DNA from: Amoebidium appalachense
Lineage: Eukaryota; Ichthyosporea
Length of the DNA: 64,000 nt
Assembly: GCA_963693365.1 (NCBI GenBank)
Contig: CAVNZM010000010.1
Span: forward strand, 6,448,001 to 6,512,000
Direction of reading: 5' to 3'
Part shown: in pieces, positions 31,095 to 40,241 of the stretch
How the letters are laid out: the number at the start of each line of letters is the position of its first letter
How positions within the stretch are numbered: the stretch's first letter is position 1
Notes under the pieces: generated by a model
The model's database searches: none
Told to the model about the DNA's origin: nothing
What the model saw: only the letters and a program-made list of their open reading frames with translations
Translations under genes and position numbers: made by a program

Positions 31095-31339
31095 GATTTA
31101 GGTGAATGATTCAAAATTGTTGATGAATGGTTACTAATGATGGCATTGTATGTAGGATACAGCAACTCTGACTCAATGTTTCTAGCTCTAGTATCAAGTT
31201 GTCAGCCGGGTCGGCAATATGATACAGAAACTGCCCCGTACTTCTATGTGTATATATATCAAGCGGGTCAAAGCATCCGTATGTAAACAGATGCACATGA
31301 CTTACTATGAGTATTAGGCAGTGGTGGTTACGAAAAAAA

Positions 31340-31381
<42 letters not shown>

Positions 31382-31397
31382 AAAAAAAAAGCCCCCC
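31095..31397. other. RasGEF 3' flank ending in poly-C/poly-A junction
   Basis: This is unique sequence after the RasGEF stop, including possible 3'UTR, then C30-A19 (31341-31390). I did not find a convincing polyadenylation signal. Confidence 0.5.
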
Positions 31398-31943
31398 TGT
31401 TGGAGTGCAGACTTACGCTCACTCCACAATATGTGTATGTTAGCTTTACAATTGGTTCCGTGTACACAGACACACGCTGACACTCGATCACCACATGCAC
31501 ATCTGCATAGTTGAGGAATGTTGCCAATTGTGTTTTGACTGCAAACGATTGGTTCACTGGTCCCAGAGATCTCTAAATGAAAGTAACCAATCCGATTAGC
31601 ACCTGGCATCCGGATTACATTCCAGACTGCTGCCCCACGGGTATATAAGCCACGTCTCTGCCAGGTGCAGACATGGAGTTCAGACATGGAGTTCAGTCAT
31701 GGAGTTCAGTCATGGAGTTCAGTCATGGAGTTCAGTCATGGAGTTCAGTCATGGAGTAAAGACATGGAGTTCAGTCATGGAGTTCAGTCATGGAGTTCAG
31801 TCATGGAGTTCAGTCATGGAGTTCAGTCATGGAGTTCAGTCATGGAGTTCAGTCATGGAGTTAACACACTGAAAGCAGTAAAAAACGGGTCAGCGCCCAA
31901 GCGCGCCACGACGACCCTAGTCACAGCGGACTCTACTTCCAAC
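31398..31943 (+). repeat. Tandem duplication copy 1, with TATA element and 13-bp array
   Basis: A 546-bp segment recurs at 32165-32633 with near identity outside the array. It contains CCAAT-type motifs (near 31551 and 31588), TATATAA at 31642-31648, and then a 13-bp tandem repeat (CATGGAGTTCAGT) of about 15 units from 31671 to 31863. After the array come a shared block GCGCCCAAGCGCGCCACGAC and flanking bases. The first ATG of the array lies 25 bp past the TATA box. Because 13 is not a multiple of three, the array reads through alternating frames. Confidence 0.88.
31642..31648 (+). promoter_or_regulatory. TATA-box-like element, copy 1
   Basis: The sequence GGGTATATAAGCC lies about 30 bp upstream of the 13-bp array and downstream of inverted CCAAT and CCAAT motifs. 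The arrangement looks like a core promoter, but no downstream gene is recognised. Confidence 0.45.
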
Positions 31944-32164
31944 AGGGTTATGGGCCCAGACACGACACCGCGGCCTCTAACTTCATTAGAGACTTTCGCT
32001 TCCACAAACTCCATCCGCAGCAGCCTGCGACATCAACGTCAAGTATTCCACTTCATTGGCGGGGCACGCACCACAGTGGAATGCACACCCCGGTCTACCC
32101 TGCAAGCAGCCACACTCACTCTCTCTTCTCTAGTGGTGTGTACACTTCTCCAATTGGGTAGGGG

Positions 32165-32633
32165 TGTTGGAGTGCAGACTTACGCTCACTCCACAATATG
32201 TGTATGTTAGCTTTACAATTGGTTCCGTGTACACAGACACACGCTGACACTCGATCACCACATGCACATCTGCATAGTTGAGGAATGTTGCCAATTGTGT
32301 TTTGACTGCAAACGATTGGTTCACTGGTCCCAGAGATCTCTAAATGAAAGTAACCAATCCGATTAGCGCCTGGCATCCGGATTACATTCCAGACTGCTGC
32401 CCCACGGGTATATAAACCACGGCTCTGCCAGGTGCAGAAATGGAGTTCAGACATGGAGTTCAGTCATGGAGTTCAGTCATGGAGTTCAGACATGGAGTTC
32501 AGTCATGGAGTTAAGTCATGGAGTTAAGTCATGGAGTTCAGTCATGGAGTTAACACACTGAAAGCAGTAAAAAAACGGGTCAGCGCCCAAGCGCGCCACG
32601 ACGACCCTAGTCACAGCGGACTCTACTTCCAAC
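32165..32633 (+). repeat. Tandem duplication copy 2, with TATA element and shorter 13-bp array
   Basis: This is the same order as copy 1 with TATATAAA at 32409-32416 and about nine 13-bp units (32438-32552). The 77-bp length difference from copy 1 equals six units minus one extra A. The shared sequence stops at a poly-C tract (32634-32660). Copy 1 continues instead into the 221-bp spacer 31944-32164. Confidence 0.88.
32409..32416 (+). promoter_or_regulatory. TATA-box-like element, copy 2
   Basis: TATATAAA sits at the position equivalent to copy 1, with one substitution making it closer to consensus. Confidence 0.45.
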
Positions 32634-32660
32634 ACCCCCCCCCCCCCCCCCCCCCCCCCC

Positions 32661-33478
32661 TCCATAGAGCAACAGCATCAACAATTCTGTCCCCTTCTAA
32701 GCGTAAATATGTTGGCATTGTAGACGTGCTTTTGTTTGGAACTGTTTTTATTACTCAGTAGTATTAGATGAATATGAGCCGGATTCCGAATATGCAGAAG
32801 CCGCAGAGGTGTTTTCGTGTCATCGAAATATTAAAAGAACCAGCCTGTTGGCGGTGTACACGTGAATGACCATCAGGAGTAAGACACGGTTTTCACGCAG
32901 ATGTTTCCGTTTGAAATTCACACACACGTATGTGAAACGGTCAAAGCAGGTCAAAGCTAAATGTACATAATATGCATATGTGGTTGCTTTTGAGGCCGGA
33001 GCATGCGCAAGGGAGGCCCAAATGGCACCGCGATTCATGCATATCTTAACTCGTGCAACACATGTACAGGTGATTGTACAAAAGGTCAGATGCAACAGCT
33101 GTTGGAGAGGCATCCCACTGGTAAGCCCGCACCACAGTATGTGGGAATTCCGAATGTGCCGGGCCCCAAGCCAATGGCCATGTGCCCATGGGCATGGACA
33201 TAGGTGTGGTGTGCGATGCCATGCTGAGCTAATCAACTACCTAATCGAGGCATGCAATCACGGGCAGCATATTTATTCCTGCACCATACGGAGCCCGAAA
33301 CACTGCCTGGAACACTCTATGTAAGTGCTACACAACGTCACGATGCACTCGCGCACACTTCACGTGCACGTAGTGCCACGTACGTGTGTACTGATAGTCT
33401 TACATCAGATACCCTTACTTGTGCACGGCCATCTAGAAACACCAGGCCGGGTATTTCTGTACTTGTGCCATCTTCAGG
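32661..33478. other. Unassigned sequence upstream of the hAT-like element
   Basis: Short open frames exist (32980-33324 plus; 33003-33203 plus) but none shows a family motif. The stretch is normal in composition and contains a GCCAATGGCCATGTGCCCAT segment with internal inverted symmetry. It may be part of an older element. Confidence 0.4.
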
Positions 33479-33486
33479 GCGCTGAG
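33479..33486. repeat. 8-bp target-site duplication, left
   Basis: GCGCTGAG lies immediately before the element and is repeated exactly at 34324-34331. Confidence 0.9.
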
Positions 33487-33685
33487 CAGGGATGTGTCGG
33501 TCACTGGCCGGGTGGGTCTCGGGCGGGTTTACGCCAAGGCCGGGTGGATCTCGGGCCGGGTCGTCTTTTCCTGACCGGGTTGGTTCTTGGGTCTTGGACC
33601 CTTGTGATCGGGTTGACCCGCGGGTTACCAAATGCGAAAACCTCGGGTGTTCGCCCGGACTGGCCATATACGTGTGTACATGTAT

Positions 33686-33724
<39 letters not shown>

Positions 33725-34323
33725 CACGTGTGTGTGTGTGTGATATGCTTGCGTGCGTGCGTGCTGTGTGTGCACATGTGCTCGCGGTGTGTGTGTGGCT
33801 TTTCCACGCATGGTGTCTACATGTGAACAGACAGTGCTCGTGTGCTTGCGGCTTACTTGATTATATAGAGCTTGGTAGTGGTGACTAATTAGAGCAAACA
33901 CAACGTAACGTGCACAGCAGTTACGATTGTCTCTCTCTTTTTTCTTTTTCTTTTTCTTTCTCTTTTATACTAAAGCGCTAGCCTAGCCTCAGTACTCTAC
34001 TACTGTAGCTAACTATGCCTCGGCAATGTATATACTACCATATATGGACATGATTAAAATACTGTATTGTTATTAGTTCACTGTGCAATCCCTGAAAACC
34101 AATTATCAATCCAAATTTACTACTTATTATGGTTAATATATCATGCTTTACCCTGACCCGGCGGGAACTGACCGGGTCAGAGCCATCGGTCGGGCTGGGT
34201 AAGGGTCTGACCCGCCGGGTCATAAAGCCGACCGGGTTTGAGCAAAAATGCCCCGGGTCGGGGTTGGGTAACGCCGACCCGGCCGGGTTGGTTCTCGGGT
34301 CGACCCAACCCGACACATCCCTG
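33487..34323. mobile_element. Non-autonomous hAT-like DNA transposon, 837 bp
   Basis: The 5' end CAGGGATGTGTCGG is the perfect inverted complement of the 3' end CCGACACATCCCTG. The element is flanked on both sides by the same 8 bp, GCGCTGAG (33479-33486 and 34324-34331). An 8-bp target duplication with CAGGG-type termini is diagnostic of the hAT superfamily. Subterminal regions are dense in GGGTC/GACCC motifs on both strands (33500-33660 and 34145-34315), the likely transposase-binding repeats. The interior has (GT)n and no transposase, so mobility would need a transposase in trans. Confidence 0.92.
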
Positions 34324-34331
34324 GCGCTGAG
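34324..34331. repeat. 8-bp target-site duplication, right
   Basis: GCGCTGAG lies immediately after the element and matches 33479-33486. Confidence 0.9.
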
Positions 34332-34338
34332 TCAGGTG

Positions 34339-34712
34339 CACTGAGTCGCTTCGCGTTGATCTAAATATCTGAATACTCGGCGAATTTAGAGAACCAATGC
34401 CGTTCTCTAAATATCTAAAAGTCTGCTCGATTCGCGTAGGCAGTTTAGAAACTGAATTATCTAGATCGTAGATCGCAATTCTATTGGATAAGAGATATTT
34501 AGGCGAGTTCCAAGGACCAATCGTCTCATCCCAGACATCTAGAAGAACCCCCCTCCCCTCTTCCAGATGCGCTCATCTGGAAGAGGATCGAAATCAATCT
34601 AGATTTTATGCAAACTGTAAAAATTTAACAGATCGATCGAATTGCGGAAGTTTTATACGTAAATTTAACAATCTAGATATTTAGATTTTTTTCAACGCGA
34701 AGCGGCTCACTG
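34339..34712. mobile_element. Inverted-repeat (MITE-like) element, 374 bp
   Basis: CACTGAGTCGCTTCGCGTTGA at 34339-34359 faces its near-perfect inverted partner at 34692-34712 (two mismatches). The similarity continues inward through CTAAATATCT. The interior is AT-rich with repeated AGATCTAGA-type motifs and no ORF. No clear target duplication is visible, so the superfamily is unassigned. Confidence 0.7.
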
Positions 34713-35287
34713 TTGTGCACGTGGACGGTCACAGTGTACGTGCGTGGTACCGTTTGAGCCAATCAAGCCCTACTTGCTTATCTTTTTGGTCATGCATGAC
34801 ATTATCAACCAATAGTATTAGAGCTACTTGGACCAAATATGATTATTTTTGGGATGCGTTGTATTCCAATGAATTAAAGATACAAATAGCCTTATTTGGC
34901 AACTGACAGCTTAATAGACCTGTCACCCCAGATTGAGCATGTAATTGTTTGGATATATTCAGGAAACCTTCCATACATAGATAGCCAAGAGATTATCAGT
35001 GGATCGATGCATCTAGTCAGGGTCTTATAAGTGTTATTTATTTCCCTGATTCTTCCGGAGTATTCTTTGATCAAGCTTAACTCATGACGTAGGCTTGGTC
35101 CTCAGGACTATATAACGCCAGCGGCCGCCCGTTTATGCCAAGATTCTGGTAGTCTGGCAATAAATACAACTAATAAACGCACAAGCGAGATATCTGTCAA
35201 ACGTCTCCGAAGTTGCACATACCTCTACCTGCGCGCTTTCCTCCTTTCACCCAATCCGCTTCGTGACGGTAAACCCCGTCACCATTT
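34713..35287. other. Spacer with TATA-like and AATAAA-like motifs
   Basis: CTATATAACG lies near 35109 and CAATAAATAC near 35160, an arrangement also seen in LTRs. I see no paired copy, no TG...CA boundary with a duplication and no primer-binding site, so I do not call an LTR. No coding region was found. Confidence 0.4.
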
Positions 35288-35639
35288 TTAAGGCTGGATT
35301 CGGCCTCCGCCCGACTGGCCCTATCCGCTTCGACCATGGCTACATCTCTGAGCCACATCATGTGTTTGCGCAATTATTCTGGTCGCAATCATTGCAACCC
35401 CGGAAGTGAGCCGGCCAAGTGGACCTCAGTCGGGCAGTTGCAATTGTATTCGAATATTCAACCTATTCAACCTTAGATAATCTGTGTCGTTCTGTTTCTA
35501 GTTCGGGTCGTTCTGTTTCTAATGGGTCGTTCTGTTTCTAATTCGTTGTTGTTACATAGTATAGTTGTGCAATTAGTGATTTGAAAACGGGATAGCCAGG
35601 AAATGAATACGCTCCTGACACGTGGACGCTTTCTGAAGG

Positions 35640-36662
35640 ATGGCGCGTGAAAAGTGTGCAGTATGTAAGGCAGGAATTCGTGAGAACAGGAGAAATTATA
35701 ACTTGCCTAAAGATATCAACGCTTTGGTGTTTTTCTTTGGTACTACGGCATCCAATCATCCCAAGGAGGGAAAACTATGCAACCTATGCTATATGAATTG
35801 GAGGAATACGGTCACAAAGCAAAGTGGACCGTCTGGAGTGGTTGGCGAGTTACCGGCGTCTAGTGTCGCAACCGGGAGTGTCGAACTCGGAAACGTGGAG
35901 CTGCAGGATGGCCCTAGCACACCAAAAAAGCGACCACCTCCGGACGTTGCCAACACAGACCCTTCCAACGAAAGCTTTAGCACTATCGAACCAAACCGCC
36001 TGCGACACCACACACCCAGCGGCAAAGTGGCCAAACAAACGCGATGTTCAGAGGGCCTTGTGAACGAAACATGTCATGTCTGCATGAAAAAATTACTAGA
36101 GCTGTATTGGACAACACCCAGCATGTTTCTCATCACACCTGATGTGTATGCAACCACCCGACCCTCCAATTGCGAATGTCCAGCATGCGCTTCACCTTTG
36201 ACCAACCAGACAGCACCACCCGTGAGTGTTGCATATGACGCTACGCACATGGCCGTGTGCGCGTATGTGTTTTGGGGAATGCACAACACCTACCCTAGCA
36301 AGGATGAAGTAATTGATTTGTACAGGGGGCTGAATAGAGCTAAAAATAGTCAAAATGTGGTTGCGGTTTTTGAGCAATACGGGGTTGATGTTTCTCGCCC
36401 AGAAGAGTGGGGTGATCTGCTGATGAGCCGTAGTGATCAGCATGCAAATGAACTGTACTCACGTTTGATGGCTCTGGGTGTTTTTGTAACATTGCCTGAT
36501 AGCAAAGATGCAGCAGAAATACAGGGGGGGTCAGATGAGGCTTTACAGAGTGAGACCGGTGGTAGACACAAGTATGTGAAAGTTGCACATGTATATGCAT
36601 CAACAGTTTACGAAAGGAATGTGATTGGGCTGAATGATAAAAGGTTTTGTATGTTTGTCTAA
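35640..36662 (+). CDS. Cysteine-rich protein of unknown function inside the TTAA element
   Basis: This is an intronless frame of 340 residues starting at ATG 35640 and ending with TAA. The N-terminus has paired cysteines C6-x2-C9 and C47-x2-C50 around a basic NRRNYNLPKD stretch, which looks like a small zinc-binding module. A second cysteine group is C145-x2-C148 and C178-x-C180-x2-C183 (CECPAC). The middle (residues 75-140) is Ser/Pro/Thr-rich and probably disordered. The C-terminal part has predicted helices and ends YERNVIGLNDKRFCMFV. I do not recognise a family and see no DDE/DDD triad pattern. Location inside a TTAA-flanked element suggests an element-encoded DNA-binding or accessory protein, which is inference. 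Confidence 0.6.
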   Translation: MAREKCAVCKAGIRENRRNYNLPKDINALVFFFGTTASNHPKEGKLCNLCYMNWRNTVTKQSGPSGVVGELPASSVATGSVELGNVELQDGPSTPKKRPPPDVANTDPSNESFSTIEPNRLRHHTPSGKVAKQTRCSEGLVNETCHVCMKKLLELYWTTPSMFLITPDVYATTRPSNCECPACASPLTNQTAPPVSVAYDATHMAVCAYVFWGMHNTYPSKDEVIDLYRGLNRAKNSQNVVAVFEQYGVDVSRPEEWGDLLMSRSDQHANELYSRLMALGVFVTLPDSKDAAEIQGGSDEALQSETGGRHKYVKVAHVYASTVYERNVIGLNDKRFCMFV

Positions 36663-36907
36663 TCATTCAAACAATCGTTGATAGCGCTAAATATGTGTTG
36701 TGTTTGTTGGAAACCCCCCCCCCCAATTTTTGACCTTTTTTGGTATTATGTATACATTATAATAATAAAAATATTGGCTATGGTGCACGTGAGCTTTCAC
36801 AGAGCTTACTGCCAGTCGAGCTACACAAGCAGAACAACACAAGCCCACACAACACACAGTTTTCCACAGGAGTGTCTTTGGTAGGTAGTGCGGGGGGAGG
36901 GAGGGAG

Positions 36908-36910
<3 letters not shown>

Positions 36911-36950
<40 letters not shown>
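36911..36950. repeat. Poly-G tract inside the TTAA element
   Basis: About 40 G lie between the ORF and the satellite array. This shows that homopolymer expansion also affects mobile DNA. Confidence 0.9.
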
Positions 36951-36954
<4 letters not shown>

Positions 36955-36959
36955 GAAAC

Positions 36960-38240
36960 GAATATCAACACCAGTGCATGAAACATAACAAACGCGCCCA
37001 TGTCCATGAACTGGTGATCTCACTCAAAGTGCCAGACGAAGATGTATAGTCCACGCATGTGACCTTCGAGCGAAGTGTCTTTGTGCTGACAGGACATCTG
37101 AGCACACGAAAAACACCTAAAATAGTAACATTGAGCTGGGCTTGCCTGCATGCACCAACCGTTGAAATTATAACATGCGCACCCGTGTACATATGAAGTG
37201 ATCTCACTCATGTGTGGACGAAGATCTACATCCCACGCATGTGGTCTTCGAGCGTGGTGTCTTTGTGCTGCCAGGACTTTTGAGCACACGAAAAACACAC
37301 AAAACAGTAGCATGAAGCGAGGCTTGCCTACACCAACATTAATCAATCATAAAATGCGCACCCGTGCACATGAAATGGTGATCTCACTCAACTGTGGACG
37401 AAGATCTACATTCCACGCATGTGGCCTTCGAGCGAGGTGTCTTTGTGTTGCCAGGACTTTTGAGCACACGAAAAACACACGAAACAGTAGCATTAAGCGA
37501 GGCTTGCCTACACCAACATTAATCAATCATAAAATGCGCACCCGTGCACATGAAATGGTGATCTCACTCAACTGTGGACGAAGATCTACATTCCACGCAT
37601 GTGGCCTTCGAGCGAGGTGTCTTTGTGTTGCCAGGACTTTTGAGCACACGAAAAACACCTAAAATTATAGCATTAAGCCAGGGTTGCCTACACCCACACC
37701 AGTAAAACATAACATGCGCACCGTGTACATCAGAAGATGATCTCACTCATCTGTGGACGAAGTTCTACATTCCACGCAGGTGGCCTTCGAGCGAGGTGTC
37801 TTTGTGCTAACAGTACATTTGAGCACACGAAAAACACATAAAATAGTAGCATTAAGCCAGGCTTGCCTACCTACACAGCAAAGAGTGGCCATGCGCAGTG
37901 AAGTACATAAGGTGACGGTGACCCATTCATCCACGAAAAAAATTGCCAAATTTCAAAAAAATAAGTCTTCCCCAGAAGCATGTTTATGTGTGGGGGGGCG
38001 TTGGGCACCCGAAACCAACCGAAGCCAGTAACCACCCTGCTTTGTAAACCCATACCAGCGAAAGATGACATGCGCACCCACGTACAATGTGTGGGGGATC
38101 CTCATTCCTCTGTGGATGAAGATGTACAATCCATGGTTCTGGTCTTCGAGTGAGGCGTCATTGTGTGGGGAGGACATCATAGCACACAAAAAACACCAGA
38201 AACTATAGCATTAAGCCAGGCTTACAAACTCATGTCAGCA
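36960..38240. repeat. About seven tandem copies of a 180-bp satellite
   Basis: The phase marker ATCTCACTCA recurs at 37017, 37201, 37381, 37561 and 37740 (spacing 184, 180, 180, 179). A diverged copy follows near 37919, and another starts near 38097 (ATCCTCATTCCTCTGTGG). Units share ACGAAGATCTACATTCCACG, CTTCGAGCGAGGTGTCTTTG and GAGCACACGAAAAACAC. The copies starting at 37381 and 37561 are almost identical, so expansion is recent. The array occupies the right half of the TTAA element. Confidence 0.92.
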
Positions 38241-38629
38241 GAAGGTTGCCCAACTCTCACACAACTCAAGTGATGCAGGGAATGGTCAACAGCCGGCAAT
38301 TCTTACGGTTAGTTGTAGACCAGGGTGTTTGTGGCACCATTGCAAAGCTGGGAAGAAGCAGTATCCATATAGCGTACTTTCGTTTATTTATTTTTACAAT
38401 GGATCTACGTGCACACGGGAAAAGTGACGGAGACGAAAAACGGTACATTCACCAAAGTATACGGTAGTGCACCGATCAAGGATGCATTTATAGTCGCATG
38501 TCGACTATGGAGATCCGAAAATAGATCCGATCAGAAGGCCAAGCGGCTCATAGTCTCTGGTCGATTTTTGCGGGCGGGGACCGAATCCAGCCTTAAATCA
38601 CCCATCTAATGACCAGCAAAGGTGTGAAC

Positions 38630-38673
38630 GAGCCACGGTGACCCACGGCCCTGTGTTCAGAGGGCCGTGGCTC
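38630..38673. repeat. Strong hairpin beside the TTAA element
   Basis: The 10-bp arms CCACGGCCCT (38643-38652) and AGGGCCGTGG (38661-38670) leave an 8-nt loop. Alternatively GAGCCACGG (38630-38638) pairs with CCGTGGCTC (38665-38673), so two mutually exclusive stems are possible. Nearby is a tandem pair of 22 bp (TTGGTTGTGTCAGGAACAGC..., 38705-38748). Confidence 0.8.
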
Positions 38674-38735
38674 GAGTCTGACAACGAGAGACAACGATCG
38701 CGAATTGGTTGTGTCAGGAACAGCAGTTGGTTGTG

Positions 38736-38951
38736 TCAGGAACAGCAGTTGAAAGTGATGTCCTTGCTTGAAGTTTCATGGGTTTGGTGGTTTCCTTGAG
38801 CAGATGTTGGAAGAGTAGAGATATTTTGCTTTCCAATATATATCTGTTGACTACCCCGACCCTTTAACGGTTCACTAAAAGAAGTGCCTGTGCTACGCAG
38901 TAAAGACCCATCACCAAAGCGTGTTATGTCCCTTTTAATCTCCGCAACCAT
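38736..38951 (-). CDS. Candidate small ORF or first exon divergent from the reductase gene
   Basis: This is a 71-residue frame on the minus strand starting 89 bp from the ATG of the plus-strand reductase. It begins MVAEIKRDITRFGDGSLLRS and has ordinary amino-acid composition, unlike the repeat-derived frames elsewhere. No homology is recognised. It could be an exon of a divergently transcribed gene sharing the promoter, or chance. Confidence 0.25.
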   Translation of the reverse strand: MVAEIKRDITRFGDGSLLRSTGTSFSEPLKGRGSQQIYIGKQNISTLPTSAQGNHQTHETSSKDITFNCCS

Positions 38952-39040
38952 TATCCGAGAAGTTCACGTTTACTTACAGCATTCTTTTCTTGGAAATCAA
39001 TCCGTGTTCTACACCCGCATAAGGGTGCGTGGACCTCAGG

Positions 39041-40205
39041 ATGGCTGGTGACAAGGAGAGTGTGCTTCTTGTTTATGCCTCACAGACCGGCAATGCCGAG
39101 GCTGTTGCTCAGGTAGATCCCCTCGTTTTTTTGCCGCAAAACAAACACAGAAACTTATTTTGCAAAGGAAACGGAACATGAAGGCGTCTGTTTTGCTATT
39201 TTGGCATTTGACAACCCGCTTGGCACAAAAGACAACCTCGCCAAACGTGGTAGATGTGGGTGGAAAGATGCCAAACTACTAGCACTCGAATTGTTGTGAC
39301 AACGGCAACACTCGTTACGTGGGTGGAAAGATGCCAAACTACTAGCACTCGAATTGTTGTGACAACGGCAACACTCGTTACATCTACACACGTCTGCTCG
39401 GTGAGAAAGCGATTCAGGCTTATTTCCCTTTTTGTCCATCATTGATGATGCATTATTGTGAACCTGCTGCTACTTATTTTCACGCAGGATCTGCCACTAG
39501 GACCTCTGAGCTAAGTCTTGTAGGCTGTTGCTTACCTTGGGCACCCGTATAATATTTGCGCTAAGTAACCGAAGATAGTAGCTGGCACTAAACATACCTG
39601 TGCAGGAGTTAGCACAAGAGACATCAGATAGGTGTGGAATGGATGTGAGGATATTCTGCGCTGATCAGGTGGATAAAAAGGTATGGTACTATGATGTAAG
39701 GCGTGCTGGCGCACGAATGCACCGGTACCCAGACACAGAAATGTGCACAAACTCAAGCACGCACACACACACAGACACACATATACACGCACACACATAT
39801 ACGCACAGACTATGCACACATGGCGAGGGCAAACACACTTGGCTTCTCGGTCGCTCTCTCTCTCTCACGTAAGCGCACACATACGCACACACACACGCAC
39901 AAATACACACACACTCTCTCTCTCTTGCTGTGTCGCCCACTGACACACTCACACTCACACGGACAGTCTATGCATGCACACGTGTTCGCACACACAGGCG
40001 CAGGTTTATTTTTCCCATGCCGAGGTGAATGTGCTAGAGAATGCACGGGTAAACGGATTGGTTAACATTTGCGGACTAGGCTCATAGAAATATGGTGACA
40101 TGAATAATTTGTGTGATGGGCTTCATTGTTAAAATGAGGACGCGTACATTTTCAAGGGGTCGGTCAACTAGAGGTGGGGGTAGGTTCTTTTTTGGGCGGG
40201 CGGGG

Positions 40206-40241
<36 letters not shown>

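Larger units (their letters stand above)
35292..38592. mobile_element. TTAA-flanked DNA transposon-like element, 3.3 kb
   Basis: The left terminus GGCTGGATTCGG (35292 onward) is the inverted complement of the right terminus CCGAATCCAGCC (ending at 38592). The match extends to about 21 bp with two mismatches. Both ends are flanked by TTAA (35288-35291 and 38593-38596), the target of piggyBac- and Kolobok-type transposases. Inside are a triple repeat (GGTCGTTCTGTTTCTA, about 35490-35545), an intronless 340-codon ORF, a poly-G tract (36911-36950), and a 180-bp satellite array filling the right half. No recognisable DDE transposase is present, so it is non-autonomous or of an unfamiliar type. Confidence 0.72.

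Noticed and set aside
31665-32210. 181-codon plus-strand frame across the 13-bp array
   Set aside because: Much of it is repeat translation in shifting frames. Coding status is unsupported, so only the repeat is annotated.
34713-35287. Solo LTR
   Set aside because: TATA and AATAAA motifs are present, but there is no terminal TG/CA with target duplication, no partner copy and no primer-binding site.
36960-38240. CRISPR array
   Set aside because: The repeat unit is a continuous 180-bp satellite without short repeats separated by unique spacers, in a eukaryotic element.
40010-40051. Candidate for the missing reductase exon ([15 protein letters not shown])
   Set aside because: It has splice borders but lacks the expected STTG ending and leaves the wrong phase for 40331.
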